From NCBI RefSeq assembly GCF_000188195.1, contig NZ_GL831071.1:1-51533 (forward strand): a stretch of DNA of 51,533 bases. The letters are read 5' to 3'. The DNA is from Succinatimonas hippei YIT 12066 (GTDB lineage Bacteria; Pseudomonadota; Gammaproteobacteria; Enterobacterales; Succinivibrionaceae). The translations under genes were made by a program, and so were the position numbers. Below, piece by piece: positions 25,468 to 34,323 of this stretch. The notes beneath the pieces are model-generated. The model was given only the letters and a program-made list of their open reading frames with translations. It made no database searches and was not told where the DNA came from. The number at the start of each line of letters is the position of its first letter. The first letter of the stretch is position 1.

Positions 25468-28119
25468 TTATTTTTTAGATGATTTTTGAACTGTCTGTTT
25501 TTTCTTTACCGTAGATTTTTTTACTACAGGTAAATTTATTTCCCATTTTTCTTCTTTTTCATTGTAAAAAGCAGTCCACCCGGTAGGCTTCCCGTTAGAC
25601 TCAGTCATCAAATATTGTTTTTTAACCTTTCGCGAAAATCTTACTTCTGCAGGATTTCCGTTTTCATCGGCTTCAGGGCCGTCTGCCAAATAATAAAATT
25701 TTGGTGAAATTCTATCTCTAAAGCGCTTGAGCTCTTTTACCAAAACAGGACGGGTTTCACGTACTTTAGGGAAATTATGCGCAGCCAAGAACAATCCGGC
25801 AGCGCCGTCTCTTAAAACATAATGGGAACCTGGCGTTTTACATTCTAGCTCCGGTAAATCAACGGCCGGCTCTTTAGGCGGTGCAACTTCTCCGCTTTTT
25901 AAAATTTTACGCGTATTACCGCATTCGGTATTGGTACATGCCATATATTTACCGAATCGCCCGTCTTTAAGAACCATTGGAGCTCCGCAGCGATCACACT
26001 CGATAACAGGCCCCTGATTCTGTTCTGCAGCAAAATTCCCTTCTTCAAGAACAGTTCCTGAACAAGCAGGAGAGTTAGCGCAAACATAAAGTTTGTGAGA
26101 ATCATCAATAAAGAAAGCATCCATAACAGAGCCGCATATTGGACAGCGCTTACGTTTACGCATCAACTCTGCTTCATCTGTTTCAGACAAATCTTTTTTA
26201 CTAAAGTCATTAAGATCAATTTCCTTTAAATTTAAAGTCTTTTTACACCGTTTATCTGCAGAAACCGTCTTATCATAATAACCTTGGCAGGCAAGAAATG
26301 TACCGGTACGCCCGGTATGCAATGCCATCTTGTACTTTCCGCACTCGGGACAAATCAAATCAGTCACGATTGCCTTATTTTCCGGCATACCGCCTTCACT
26401 AGCAGGCTTTTTGGCTTCTTCCAAGGTCTTGCTGAAACGACCGTAAAACTTATTCAGACTATCAATCCAATCAGCCTTACCGCTTGCAATCTCATCAAGA
26501 TTATCCTCCATTGATGCGGTAAAATTAAGATCCATTAATTCTTTAAAACTCTTGCGAAGTCTATCTGTAACGATTTCTCCCATCTTCTCAGCATAAAAAC
26601 GTCCGCGTTCAATCTTCACGTAACCGCGATCCTGTATCGTACTGATGATGGCAGCATAAGTAGAAGGTCTGCCGATACCATCTTTTTCAAGCTCTTTTAC
26701 TAAAGTGGCTTCGGAAAAGCGAGCCGGAGGCTGAGTAAAGTGCTGCTGCGGAATAATTTCTTTTAACTTAAGGATCTCTCCTACACAGACTTTAGGCAAT
26801 AGATTGCTGTCTTTAGATGATGAAGGCAAAGCAGCTCTGAAACCTTCAAATAATACGGTTTTGCCGCTAGTTCTTAACAAATAGTCACCAGCCTCAACAC
26901 TTATTGTGGTAGTTTCATAAGTTTGCGGAGCCATTTGACAAGCTAAATATCGAGCATAAATCAAAGCATATAAACGCTGCCCGTCCCGATCAACCGATGC
27001 CGGCAAATCTTTTGCTGAAAGTTCAGGGTGAGATGGCCGTATAGCCTCATGAGCTTCCTGTGCTGATTCTTTTGATTTATAAAAATTAGGTTTTTCCGGC
27101 AAATATTCTTTTCCGAAATTCTTTTCAATCTGCTCGCGTGCAGCACTTATTGCCTCTGCTGACAAATTAACACTGTCAGTTCTCATATAAGTAATAAGAC
27201 CGTTTTCATAAAGGCGCTGCGCAACCATCATAGTACGTTTTACAGAAAAACCCAATTTCTGATTAGCGCTTTGCTGCAAGGTTGATGTGGTAAACGGAGC
27301 TGGAGCATGAAGCGAACCTTTTTTAGCTTCAACCTTTGCTACCTTAAAAACATTTACTTTTAATTCATCTTTAATAAAGTTCGCAGCTTTTTCATCAGCT
27401 ATTTCAAGCTTTTTGCCGTTTTTACTTATAAGCTGCAATTTTAAAAATGCTTCGTGTGTTGTTAGAGTATCGGCATCAATAGTCCAATATTCTTTAGGAA
27501 TAAATGCCTTTATCTCTCTTTCTCTGTCAACAATAAGCTCAACAGCTACCGATTGAACACGACCTGCAGACAGACCTCTTGCAACCTTAGTCCATAAAAG
27601 AGGAGAAACCATAAAACCAACAACGCGATCTAAAAAACGTCTGGTCTGCTGCGCATTAACCAGATCCATATTAATGGTACCTGGATTTTCAAAGGCTTTA
27701 TTAATAGCGGCTTTTGTGATTTCAGGATACTTAACACGTAAATAACGATCTTTTTTACCGCCTAAAACCTCACGTAAATGCCAGGCAATTGCTTCTCCCT
27801 CACGATCCAAGTCAGTTGCCAAATAAACTTTATCGGCATCTTTTGATAATTTTTTTAATTCACTTACAACATTTTCTTTACCAGGCATAATTTCGTAACG
27901 TGCCTGCCAATTATTTTCAGGGTCTATTCCCATTCTGTCAAAAAGCGGATTCGTTTTCTTATCTTTAGCCGTAGTTTTTTTTCCACGTCCTGACGACGAG
28001 CTTACCGGTAAATCCCTTATATGTCCGACACTCGCCTTTACAACAAAGTCCTCTCCCAAATAACGATTTATAATTTTGGCCTTAGAAGGAGACTCAACGA
28101 TAACTAAAGACTTACTCAT
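25468..28119 (-). CDS. topA: DNA topoisomerase I
   Basis: An 883-residue type IA topoisomerase that relaxes negative supercoils. The Toprim domain is at the N terminus (VESPSKAKIINRYLG and YLATDLDREGEAIAWHL), the catalytic Tyr lies in LITYMRTDSVNLS (about residue 320), and three C-terminal zinc-ribbon motifs are visible (CPECGKYKM..., CPICGSVMDAF..., CDRCGAPMVLKDGRFGKYMAC split by the usual spacing). The tail is Lys-rich. Length is close to E. coli (865). It starts 21 bases after sohB, so the two form an operon; sohB and topA are also near neighbours in E. coli. Confidence 0.97.
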   Translation of the reverse strand: MSKSLVIVESPSKAKIINRYLGEDFVVKASVGHIRDLPVSSSSGRGKKTTAKDKKTNPLFDRMGIDPENNWQARYEIMPGKENVVSELKKLSKDADKVYLATDLDREGEAIAWHLREVLGGKKDRYLRVKYPEITKAAINKAFENPGTINMDLVNAQQTRRFLDRVVGFMVSPLLWTKVARGLSAGRVQSVAVELIVDREREIKAFIPKEYWTIDADTLTTHEAFLKLQLISKNGKKLEIADEKAANFIKDELKVNVFKVAKVEAKKGSLHAPAPFTTSTLQQSANQKLGFSVKRTMMVAQRLYENGLITYMRTDSVNLSAEAISAAREQIEKNFGKEYLPEKPNFYKSKESAQEAHEAIRPSHPELSAKDLPASVDRDGQRLYALIYARYLACQMAPQTYETTTISVEAGDYLLRTSGKTVLFEGFRAALPSSSKDSNLLPKVCVGEILKLKEIIPQQHFTQPPARFSEATLVKELEKDGIGRPSTYAAIISTIQDRGYVKIERGRFYAEKMGEIVTDRLRKSFKELMDLNFTASMEDNLDEIASGKADWIDSLNKFYGRFSKTLEEAKKPASEGGMPENKAIVTDLICPECGKYKMALHTGRTGTFLACQGYYDKTVSADKRCKKTLNLKEIDLNDFSKKDLSETDEAELMRKRKRCPICGSVMDAFFIDDSHKLYVCANSPACSGTVLEEGNFAAEQNQGPVIECDRCGAPMVLKDGRFGKYMACTNTECGNTRKILKSGEVAPPKEPAVDLPELECKTPGSHYVLRDGAAGLFLAAHNFPKVRETRPVLVKELKRFRDRISPKFYYLADGPEADENGNPAEVRFSRKVKKQYLMTESNGKPTGWTAFYNEKEEKWEINLPVVKKSTVKKKQTVQKSSKK

Positions 28120-28140
28120 CAGCTTACAACCTTATAATTT

Positions 28141-29307
28141 TTAACGTATTCCTGTAAATTCGTCATCTTTTGCAGATAACAAAAGCTTACCGATGTCGCT
28201 CTTTATATGTTTTAGCAAAATTAATTGTTTAAGTTTAGACAGTAACGACCTTTTTTGCTTGCGGGCGCACATAATTTGCAGAGCGCAACCATAAGTTTGT
28301 GCTACTTTTTTACTGATATATTCATCAGAAGTAGCTATTTCATCAACCAGTTTTAATTTAAGAGCATCACTTGCAAGCCAATACTCACCTGTAGCAACTT
28401 CATCAATATTAATGAAAGGACGGTACTTTTGTACCTGCTCTTTAAAACGGGCATGAATGGCTTCTAACTCTTCTTTGAATTTTTTTCGACCTTCCTGTGT
28501 GTTTTCTCCGAGCATTGACAGCGTACGTTTATATTTGCCTGCTGTTATTTGTTCATACTCGACATCATATTTATCAAGTACTTTTCTAAAATTAGGGATT
28601 CCCGCTATAACCCCTATCGAGCCGATATAAGAAAAAGGCGCCGCTACAATATGATCGGCTACTGACGCCATCAGATAACCGCCAGATGCTGCAACACTAT
28701 CTACAGTGCAGGTAAGTTTTATGCCGCGATCTCGGATCCTTGCAAGTTGTGAAGCACACAATCCGTAAGAATTTACCATACCGCCAGGTGATGTTAAATT
28801 TACTATAACTTCGTCCTTTGGGGTTGCTACATCTAAAATTGCATCAATTTCTTTGCGTAATTTTTTAACTTCATTACCCTTCGTTGAACCGACAAAATTT
28901 ACTACATATAAATTCTGCGGACAAAAAACACCTTCATCTTCAAGTTTTTTTAAATTCTCAATAAAACTTTGACGATCCTTTATTTTCAAATCTTTATCTT
29001 CTTTTTTATCTTTTTTCTTCTTTTTCTTTTCATCAAGCGACGCAATTTTCTTATCAGGATCATAGACGCTCAAAGCTTTTACCATAGACTTCTTGCGTTT
29101 TTCATAAACCGACTTTAAATCACGGATAATTAGTTTGGAGTCTGCATACGTTGAAGGATTTTTTTTACCTTTTGATTTTAAAACAGCAGCAAAGACCAAA
29201 CCGACAGGTATTGAAACAACCAAGATGACAATCAGAGTTTTTAAGAAAAATGAGAGTAAATCAACGAAAAAAGGAACCATTCTTGACCTTAATTTTAATT
29301 TAAGCAA
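28141..29307 (-). CDS. sohB: S49-family serine protease SohB
   Basis: A 388-residue inner-membrane-anchored protease. One transmembrane helix (about residues 13-42) precedes a Lys-rich stretch (around residues 95-110, a run of Lys/Asp/Glu) and the ClpP-like protease domain. The catalytic Ser is in DSVAASGGYLMAS and the Lys in TAGKYKRTLS, a Ser-Lys dyad. TSPGGMVNSYG and YIGSIGVIAGIPNF are family features. In E. coli SohB is a poorly understood periplasmic protease able to suppress htrA loss. First gene of the sohB-topA operon. Confidence 0.93.
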   Translation of the reverse strand: MLKLKLRSRMVPFFVDLLSFFLKTLIVILVVSIPVGLVFAAVLKSKGKKNPSTYADSKLIIRDLKSVYEKRKKSMVKALSVYDPDKKIASLDEKKKKKKDKKEDKDLKIKDRQSFIENLKKLEDEGVFCPQNLYVVNFVGSTKGNEVKKLRKEIDAILDVATPKDEVIVNLTSPGGMVNSYGLCASQLARIRDRGIKLTCTVDSVAASGGYLMASVADHIVAAPFSYIGSIGVIAGIPNFRKVLDKYDVEYEQITAGKYKRTLSMLGENTQEGRKKFKEELEAIHARFKEQVQKYRPFINIDEVATGEYWLASDALKLKLVDEIATSDEYISKKVAQTYGCALQIMCARKQKRSLLSKLKQLILLKHIKSDIGKLLLSAKDDEFTGIR

Positions 29308-29639
29308 ATTCTACTTATATTAGTAATAACGTTAATTAAGTTATCTTGCAATATCCAAAATAAATCTTTATTAAGAATTTAAAAGAAAACTGCTCATTTT
29401 TAATCATAAACAACTAAAAATGAGCACTATAAAAATCTGCCAAGCAGATTTTACCTATTTACTTACAAAAGAAAAATAGTCAATGCAAAGCTTTAAAATA
29501 AATACTACAAACAGATAAGTAAAGAACTTTTTGATAATTTTGTATCACACATGTAAATTACATTAATAAATTCATGAAAACATTGAAACATCAACGTTTT
29601 TTTGATAAATTAGCATCCAAGGTAATTGAGTTACCTAAA
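29308..29639. other. Divergent intergenic region between sohB and 6S RNA
   Basis: About 330 AT-rich bases. They hold two tandem hairpins (29391-29452, listed separately) and must contain the leftward sohB promoter and the rightward 6S RNA promoter, for which no box pair is convincing. A short open frame beginning at 29574 runs into the 6S RNA gene and is not considered real. Confidence 0.55.
29391..29452. repeat. Two tandem perfect hairpins upstream of 6S RNA
   Basis: The first has a perfect 12-bp stem (TGCTCATTTTTA / TAAAAATGAGCA, 12-base loop). Five bases later comes a perfect 9-bp stem (AAAATCTGC / GCAGATTTT, loop CAA). Either could act as a terminator, but the flanking annotated transcripts both point away from them, so what they terminate is unclear. 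Confidence 0.6.
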
Positions 29640-29821
29640 AATTTCCCTGGGGTGTTGGCCAGTCGCATTTACCCTGAGCCGATAATACCAGATCGGGGCG
29701 TCTCCCTGGTGATTGTTGTGCAGGCCTGCTTTTTAGTACAGGAAGCCTTATTTCATCACAGGTGCTCCACTTGAACTTCATGGTTCAAGGAGTCATATCG
29801 ACAGCGGCACTTCCGGGGTCC
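29640..29821 (+). ncRNA. ssrS: 6S RNA
   Basis: About 182 bases, clearly more GC-rich than the flanks. Landmarks shared with E. coli 6S RNA: a start like ATTTCCCTGGGGTG, the segment CCCTGAGCCGATA, GAAGCCTTA, a hairpin CTTGAACTTCATGGTTCAAG, and an end CGGCACTTCCGGGGTCC that pairs with the 5' end (CCCTGGGGTG) as the closing stem. 6S RNA binds sigma-70 RNA polymerase in stationary phase by mimicking an open promoter. The downstream ygfA gene usual in E. coli is absent here. Ends are estimated to within a few bases. Confidence 0.9.
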
Positions 29822-29992
29822 TATAAAAAATAAAACACAAAATCATATAAGTAGCTAAGCTGTCTTCTTTATTGCTTTTTTATTCTAACCATAATCATCC
29901 CACCATAGCGCACGAGAGAATTTCCTTTTATTTAAATAATTGCTCATAAAGTTATAAAGAGCAAAAGATTTTCTGAATTTATACACAAAAAT

Positions 29993-30039
29993 AAAAAACC
30001 CGCAGAACTCGAAATTTATCTCGATATCAACGGGTTTTT
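29993..30039 (-). terminator. Terminator of the GGGtGRT operon
   Basis: On the minus strand AAAAACCCG pairs with CGGGTTTTTT, with an inner hairpin TCGAGA/TTTCGA, and is followed by a T-rich run. It lies 27 bases after the GGGtGRT stop codon. Confidence 0.85.
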
Positions 30040-30065
30040 AATATATGTTTAAAAGTTTCTACAAA

Positions 30066-31070
30066 TTACTTGTTTTTCAAAGCTTCAGAAACTGCAACGG
30101 CAATTGCTACGGTAGCACCAACCATCGGGTTGTTGCCCATACCTAAAAAGCCCATCATTTCTACGTGAGCAGGTACGGAAGAAGAGCCGGCAAACTGGGC
30201 ATCTGAATGCATACGACCCATGGTGTCGGTCATACCGTAAGAAGCAGGACCTGCAGCCATGTTGTCCGGGTGAAGAGTACGGCCGGTACCGCCGCCTGAT
30301 GCAACGGAGAAGTACTTCTTACCCTGTTCAACACACTCTTTCTTATAAGTGCCGGCAACCGGATGCTGGAAACGAGTCGGGTTGGTAGAGTTTCCGGTAA
30401 TAGAAACGTCAACACCTTCTTTATGCATAATTGCAACGCCTTCACGGACATCGTCTGCACCATAGCAACGAACAGCGGCACGCTCACCGTTAGAGTAAGC
30501 GATTTCACGTACAATGTTTAACTCGCCGGTGAAGTAATCGAACTTGGTCTGGACGTAAGTAAAGCCGTTAATGCGAGAAATAATCTGAGCAGCATCTTTA
30601 CCAAGACCGTTCAAAATAACGCGCAACGGAGTCTTACGAGCTTTATTTGCATTACGAACGATACCGATAGCGCCTTCAGCTGCAGCAAAAGACTCATGAC
30701 CGGCCAAGAAAGCAAAGCACTTGGTCTCGTCACGAAGAAGCATTGCACCCAAATTGCCGTGACCCAAACCTACTTTACGATCCTCGGCAACAGAGCCGGG
30801 AATGCAGAAAGCCTGTAAACCGATACCAATTGCTTCAGCTGCATCTGCGGCGTTTACACAATTTTTCTTAATTGCAATAGCTGCACCTGCAGTATATGCC
30901 CAGCAAGCATTCTCAAAGGCAATCGGCTGAATTTCACGAACCTTGTCATACGGATTGATGCCATGATCTTTACAAATCTGCATGGCTTCATCCAAAGAGG
31001 CAATACCGTTCTCGTTTAAAACTTTATTTACTTTGTCAATACGACGCTCATAACTTTCAAATAATGCCAT
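30066..31070 (-). CDS. GGGtGRT protein
   Basis: A 334-residue protein of the family named after the motif GGGTGRT, seen here within FSVASGGGTGRTLHPDN (about residue 260). Other conserved stretches are AFLAGHESFAAAEGAIG, GLGKDAAQIISRINGF and FLGMGNNPMVGATVAIAVAV. The biochemical function is not known to me. The family is typically found next to an IscU-like scaffold protein, exactly as here (15 bases apart, same operon). The coding sequence is less AT-rich than its neighbours, consistent with high expression. Predicted cytoplasmic; no membrane segments. Confidence 0.88.
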   Translation of the reverse strand: MALFESYERRIDKVNKVLNENGIASLDEAMQICKDHGINPYDKVREIQPIAFENACWAYTAGAAIAIKKNCVNAADAAEAIGIGLQAFCIPGSVAEDRKVGLGHGNLGAMLLRDETKCFAFLAGHESFAAAEGAIGIVRNANKARKTPLRVILNGLGKDAAQIISRINGFTYVQTKFDYFTGELNIVREIAYSNGERAAVRCYGADDVREGVAIMHKEGVDVSITGNSTNPTRFQHPVAGTYKKECVEQGKKYFSVASGGGTGRTLHPDNMAAGPASYGMTDTMGRMHSDAQFAGSSSVPAHVEMMGFLGMGNNPMVGATVAIAVAVSEALKNK

Positions 31071-31084
31071 TTTCAGTACACCTC

Positions 31085-31783
31085 TTATTCTTTTCTCGGA
31101 TCAATGTACTTGGCAGCGTTATCGAACTGTCCATAGTGTCCACGGATCTTGGCGATTGCGTCAGAGCCTTTCATGTCGGGATTAGCTTTGAGCAAATCGA
31201 TAAGTTTGCCTAAGTTTACAAACTCGTAACCGACAATCTCATTCTGCTCATTTAAAGCCAAACGAGTTACATAACCTTCGGTCATTTCGAGATAACGTGA
31301 GCCTTTTGCTCTGGTACCGAACATAGTGCCAACCTGGCTGCGAAGGTTCTTGCCCAAATCTTCAAGCGAGGCACCAATAGGGAGACCGCCTTCAGAGAAC
31401 GCAGTCTGAGTACGTCCGTATACAATCTGCAGGAATAATTCACGCATTGCGGTATTGATAGCATCGCAAACGAGATCGGTATTTAAAGCCTCAAGTAAAG
31501 TCTTACCCGGAAGAATTTCTGAAGCCATTGCAGCAGAGTGAGTCATACCGGTGCAGCCGATAGTCTCGACCAAGGCTTCTTCAATAATACCGTCCTTAAC
31601 GTTCAAGGTGAGCTTGCAGGTGCCCTGCTCAGGAGCACACCAGCCGATACCATGAGTAAGGCCACTGATATCTTTGATTTCTTTTGCCTGAACCCATTTG
31701 CCTTCTTCAGGAATAGGAGCAGGACCATGATATGCGCCTTTGGTGACCGGGCACATATTCTCTACTTCTTTTGAATAGATCAT
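31085..31783 (-). CDS. IscU/NifU-like iron-sulfur scaffold family protein paired with GGGtGRT
   Basis: A 232-residue protein. Residues ~50-130 resemble the NifU/IscU N-terminal domain: CKLTLNVKDGIIEEALVETIGCTGMTHSAAMASEIL (conserved pieces TIGCTG and HSAAMASE), with further Cys in MCPVTKG, GWCAPEQGTC and LVCDAIN. The canonical three-Cys IscU set is altered, so a role as a general Fe-S scaffold is uncertain. The C-terminal ~100 residues are specific to this subgroup. It precedes the GGGtGRT gene by 15 bases. The start is weakly supported; Met10 (31756) has a better upstream purine run. Confidence 0.8.
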   Translation of the reverse strand: MIYSKEVENMCPVTKGAYHGPAPIPEEGKWVQAKEIKDISGLTHGIGWCAPEQGTCKLTLNVKDGIIEEALVETIGCTGMTHSAAMASEILPGKTLLEALNTDLVCDAINTAMRELFLQIVYGRTQTAFSEGGLPIGASLEDLGKNLRSQVGTMFGTRAKGSRYLEMTEGYVTRLALNEQNEIVGYEFVNLGKLIDLLKANPDMKGSDAIAKIRGHYGQFDNAAKYIDPRKE

Positions 31784-31929
31784 TGGTGGTACCTAAACTT
31801 AATGCTGTGTTTTATATAAATTTTATTACCGAAAAACGAACGTCTTTATATCCGTTTATTAGGCCCCCATATAATACCACGGATAAGTCATTCAGATAAG
31901 AGAGCAAAAGCGAAGCTTTTAAAGAGATC

Positions 31930-32526
31930 TCAAAACTGCGACGAATTTACGAACTTTAAAGCATCAATCTCAATTTTTTTCTGAAGTGAAGGCGTGATTT
32001 CTAAAGTAGCAGCAAACAGCTCTAAAAAATGCCGTTCCATGAAATTGTCTCCCTGCAAAATCATTGCTGCAATAAAATAGGCATCCACTGCTTCTTCTTT
32101 AAAAAGTATTTTGGAAGATATTTTCCTAACATCAAGATCTTCTGTAAGCATAGTATCGACTATACCGTACATATCCTCTTCTTTAGCAAACTTTTTCAAA
32201 ACACTGATTATCGAATTGTGCTCATCTTTATCAATTTTTCCATCGGCACGACTGGCAAAAATCAAAGTCCGCAGTAGAATCTCAAAACAATCATCGCTAA
32301 TCGACCTTTTTTGCAAAACATCTCTGCCGCCAATCACATCCGTACAGCGCCTTTGTATCCATTTTTCACATAAAGAAATTGCTTTAGATGTAATTAAAGA
32401 GTTTTTTGGATCTGTTTCTTTCGTAAAAGCAGTGTCTAAATTACGATAATATGCAAATAACCCGGATGAAGCATTTTTATTAAAATCACGCATACTCTGC
32501 GCATTATCATCTTCAATATTTTTCAT
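31930..32526 (-). CDS. DUF533/TerB-like protein
   Basis: A 198-residue soluble protein. Residues ~80-195 match the DUF533 (YebE-like, TerB fold) pattern: LLRTLIFASRADGKIDKDEH, then DAYFIAAMILQGDNFMERHFLELFA. The acidic ADGKIDKDE stretch is the usual TerB metal-binding-like loop. The N-terminal ~75 residues are unrelated and hydrophilic, and there is no N-terminal membrane helix. Function unknown; homologues often respond to envelope stress. It is transcribed divergently from crp across a 243-base region with a perfect palindrome. Confidence 0.75.
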   Translation of the reverse strand: MKNIEDDNAQSMRDFNKNASSGLFAYYRNLDTAFTKETDPKNSLITSKAISLCEKWIQRRCTDVIGGRDVLQKRSISDDCFEILLRTLIFASRADGKIDKDEHNSIISVLKKFAKEEDMYGIVDTMLTEDLDVRKISSKILFKEEAVDAYFIAAMILQGDNFMERHFLELFAATLEITPSLQKKIEIDALKFVNSSQF

Positions 32527-32627
32527 AATTATTATTTTAAAATTATATTAATTTTGCATTGATTTATTTTCAAAGTTATCTGATTATTAGATTATATCTA
32601 CAACAGAACAACATTTATTTTAAAATT

Positions 32628-32657
32628 TGATCAAAATTTTTGCTCAAATTTTGATCA
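32628..32657. repeat. Perfect palindrome between DUF533 gene and crp
   Basis: TGATCAAAATTT and AAATTTTGATCA are perfect 12-base arms separated by six bases (TTGCTC). No T-run follows, and it lies in a divergent promoter region, 113 bases before the crp ATG and 102 bases before the DUF533 start. That position fits an operator better than a terminator. The cognate regulator is unknown. Confidence 0.55.
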
Positions 32658-32769
32658 GAGTAAGGTTTTAACGGCTTCTACTGTTAAATCTGTGATGAAT
32701 TCTGTTATTATCAAAAAAAAATATATTTTTACCTTTAAACAATAAGTTAAGGTCATATAGCTATAAATT

Positions 32770-33411
32770 ATGAGCAGTATTATAAAACCGCAAACAGACA
32801 GCACTATCAGCTGGTTCATAAGCCAGTGCCACATCCATAAGTATCCTGCTAAAAGTTCAATTATGCACGCCGGAGAAAAAGCCGAAACCTTATACTACAT
32901 TGTTAAGGGATCGGTTGTTGTCTTAATTAAAGATGCCGAAGGGCGCGAAATGATTCTTACCTACTTGAATCAAGGTGATTTCATAGGAGAAGTAGGACTT
33001 TTCGATCAATCTGAAAACCCAATCAGAACTGCTTGGGTACGTGCAAAGACTCAATGTGAAGTTGCAGAGGTTTCCTACAGCAAATTCAAACAATTAGTTC
33101 AAGTTAACCCCGAAATCTTAATGCGTCTATCTGCTCAAATGTCTCGTCGTCTTGCTGCGACATCAAAAAAAGTCGGTAACTTAGCATTCCTTGACGTGAC
33201 TGGACGTATTGCTCAAACCTTAATCAATTTAGCGCACCAACCGGAAGCTATGACCCATCCGAATGGAATGCAGATTAAGATCACTCGCCAAGAAATAGGA
33301 CAGATTGTAGGCTGCTCAAGAGAAACTGTCGGACGTATTCTTAAAATGATGGAGGAACAGCATCTTATTACAGCTCACGGCAAGACTATTGTTGTTTTTG
33401 GTACTCGCTAA
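32770..33411 (+). CDS. crp: cAMP receptor protein
   Basis: A 213-residue global regulator very close to E. coli Crp (210). The cAMP pocket ([43 protein letters not shown]), the C-helix region ([20 protein letters not shown]) and the recognition helix [20 protein letters not shown] are present. It has a two-residue insertion after the Gly-Glu loop ([12 protein letters not shown]). The recognition helix is unchanged, so it should bind TGTGA-N6-TCACA. I see no clear full site upstream, only a half-site TGTGA near 32691. Confidence 0.98.
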   Translation: MSSIIKPQTDSTISWFISQCHIHKYPAKSSIMHAGEKAETLYYIVKGSVVVLIKDAEGREMILTYLNQGDFIGEVGLFDQSENPIRTAWVRAKTQCEVAEVSYSKFKQLVQVNPEILMRLSAQMSRRLAATSKKVGNLAFLDVTGRIAQTLINLAHQPEAMTHPNGMQIKITRQEIGQIVGCSRETVGRILKMMEEQHLITAHGKTIVVFGTR

Positions 33412-33416
33412 TCATT

Positions 33417-33445
33417 AAAAAAGTCCGCACGGTCGGACTTTTATT
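33417..33445 (+). terminator. Terminator of crp
   Basis: AAAAGTCCG pairs with CGGACTTTT around a six-base loop, followed by ATTATT. It sits six bases after the crp stop codon and upstream of fabA. Confidence 0.85.
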
Positions 33446-33463
33446 ATTTAAAGGAGTTTATTA

Positions 33464-33991
33464 ATGGCTTCACTGCTTGAACGCGGAATCCATTCTTTTT
33501 CAAAAGAAGATTTATTAGCCTGCAGTCGCGGCGAACTTTTCGGACCCGGCAATAGTCAGCTTCCTGCTCCCAATATGCTGATGTTCGACCGAATTACACA
33601 TATAGATGACACTGGCGGAGAGCATGGTCTTGGTTTTATTCAGGCTGAACTTGATATAACACCTGATTTGTGGTTTTTCGCATGTCATTTCCCGGGAGAT
33701 CCTGTTATGCCGGGTTGTCTCGGACTTGATGCCATGTGGCAATTAGTAGGTTTCTTCCTTGGCTGGCGCGGAGGCCCCGGAAAAGGGAGAGCCCTTGGCG
33801 TTAACAAAGTTAAGTTCAAAGGTGAAGTTATAGATAGTTGCAAGCTTGTTACCTATGAAATCACTATAAAACGCATTATTGAACGCGGAAAATTGATTAT
33901 GGGTGTAGCAGATGGAAAAGTGTTTGCTGACGGCAAACATATCTATACTGCGGAAGATTTACAGGTAGGATTAATTCCTCCTGCTAAATAA
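33464..33991 (+). CDS. fabA: 3-hydroxydecanoyl-ACP dehydratase/isomerase
   Basis: A 175-residue hot-dog-fold enzyme that dehydrates 3-hydroxydecanoyl-ACP and isomerises the product, starting unsaturated fatty acid synthesis. The active-site His is in [20 protein letters not shown] and the Asp in the same stretch. [15 protein letters not shown] is also typical. The start has AAGGAG seven to nine bases upstream. Separated from crp by a terminator and followed by its own. Confidence 0.97.
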   Translation: MASLLERGIHSFSKEDLLACSRGELFGPGNSQLPAPNMLMFDRITHIDDTGGEHGLGFIQAELDITPDLWFFACHFPGDPVMPGCLGLDAMWQLVGFFLGWRGGPGKGRALGVNKVKFKGEVIDSCKLVTYEITIKRIIERGKLIMGVADGKVFADGKHIYTAEDLQVGLIPPAK

Positions 33992-34015
33992 TTATTATTT
34001 ATTACTTTATAAGTA

Positions 34016-34050
34016 GGGCCTCTTATTTAAGATAAGCGGCCTTTATTTTA
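34016..34050 (+). terminator. Terminator of fabA
   Basis: GGCCTCTTAT pairs with ATAAGCGGCC (one mismatch) around TTAAG, followed by TTTATTTTA. It lies 25 bases after the fabA stop. Confidence 0.75.
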
Positions 34051-34323
34051 TGTAATAGATTCCAGCAAAAAATTAAATATATATTTATTAATACATTATT
34101 TTATAAAGAAAAAATATTTACAGTTTTAGAATTAAATTAAAATCCGTATATATCTAATAATAAAAATTATTATAATTTTTATGTTTATATAAAATTATTT
34201 GACTTTTGTTTTTTTATCAGTATATTTACGCTTACTCATATAAAACAAACAATTAACTTCATTTAAGTTATTGTATTCCCAATCCATTTAAATTAGATAA
34301 TATTAATTATATATAAATATAAA
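34051..34323. other. Extremely AT-rich stretch before the FlhC-like gene
   Basis: About 270 bases that are almost all A and T, with no open frame or clear hairpin. It must hold the promoter of the FlhC-like gene. Such sequence is the kind of target bound by H-NS-type silencers, though this is inference only. Confidence 0.5.

Noticed and set aside
28960-29050. Lys/Asp/Glu run in SohB suggesting a frameshift or artefact
   Set aside because: The frame is continuous and the protease domain follows intact, so it is a charged linker.
29574-29774. 66-codon open frame on the plus strand
   Set aside because: It runs through the 6S RNA gene, has no Shine-Dalgarno sequence and no recognisable protein features.
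32686-32712. Possible Crp autoregulatory site upstream of crp
   Set aside because: Only one half (TGTGA) fits; the opposite half does not match TCACA.
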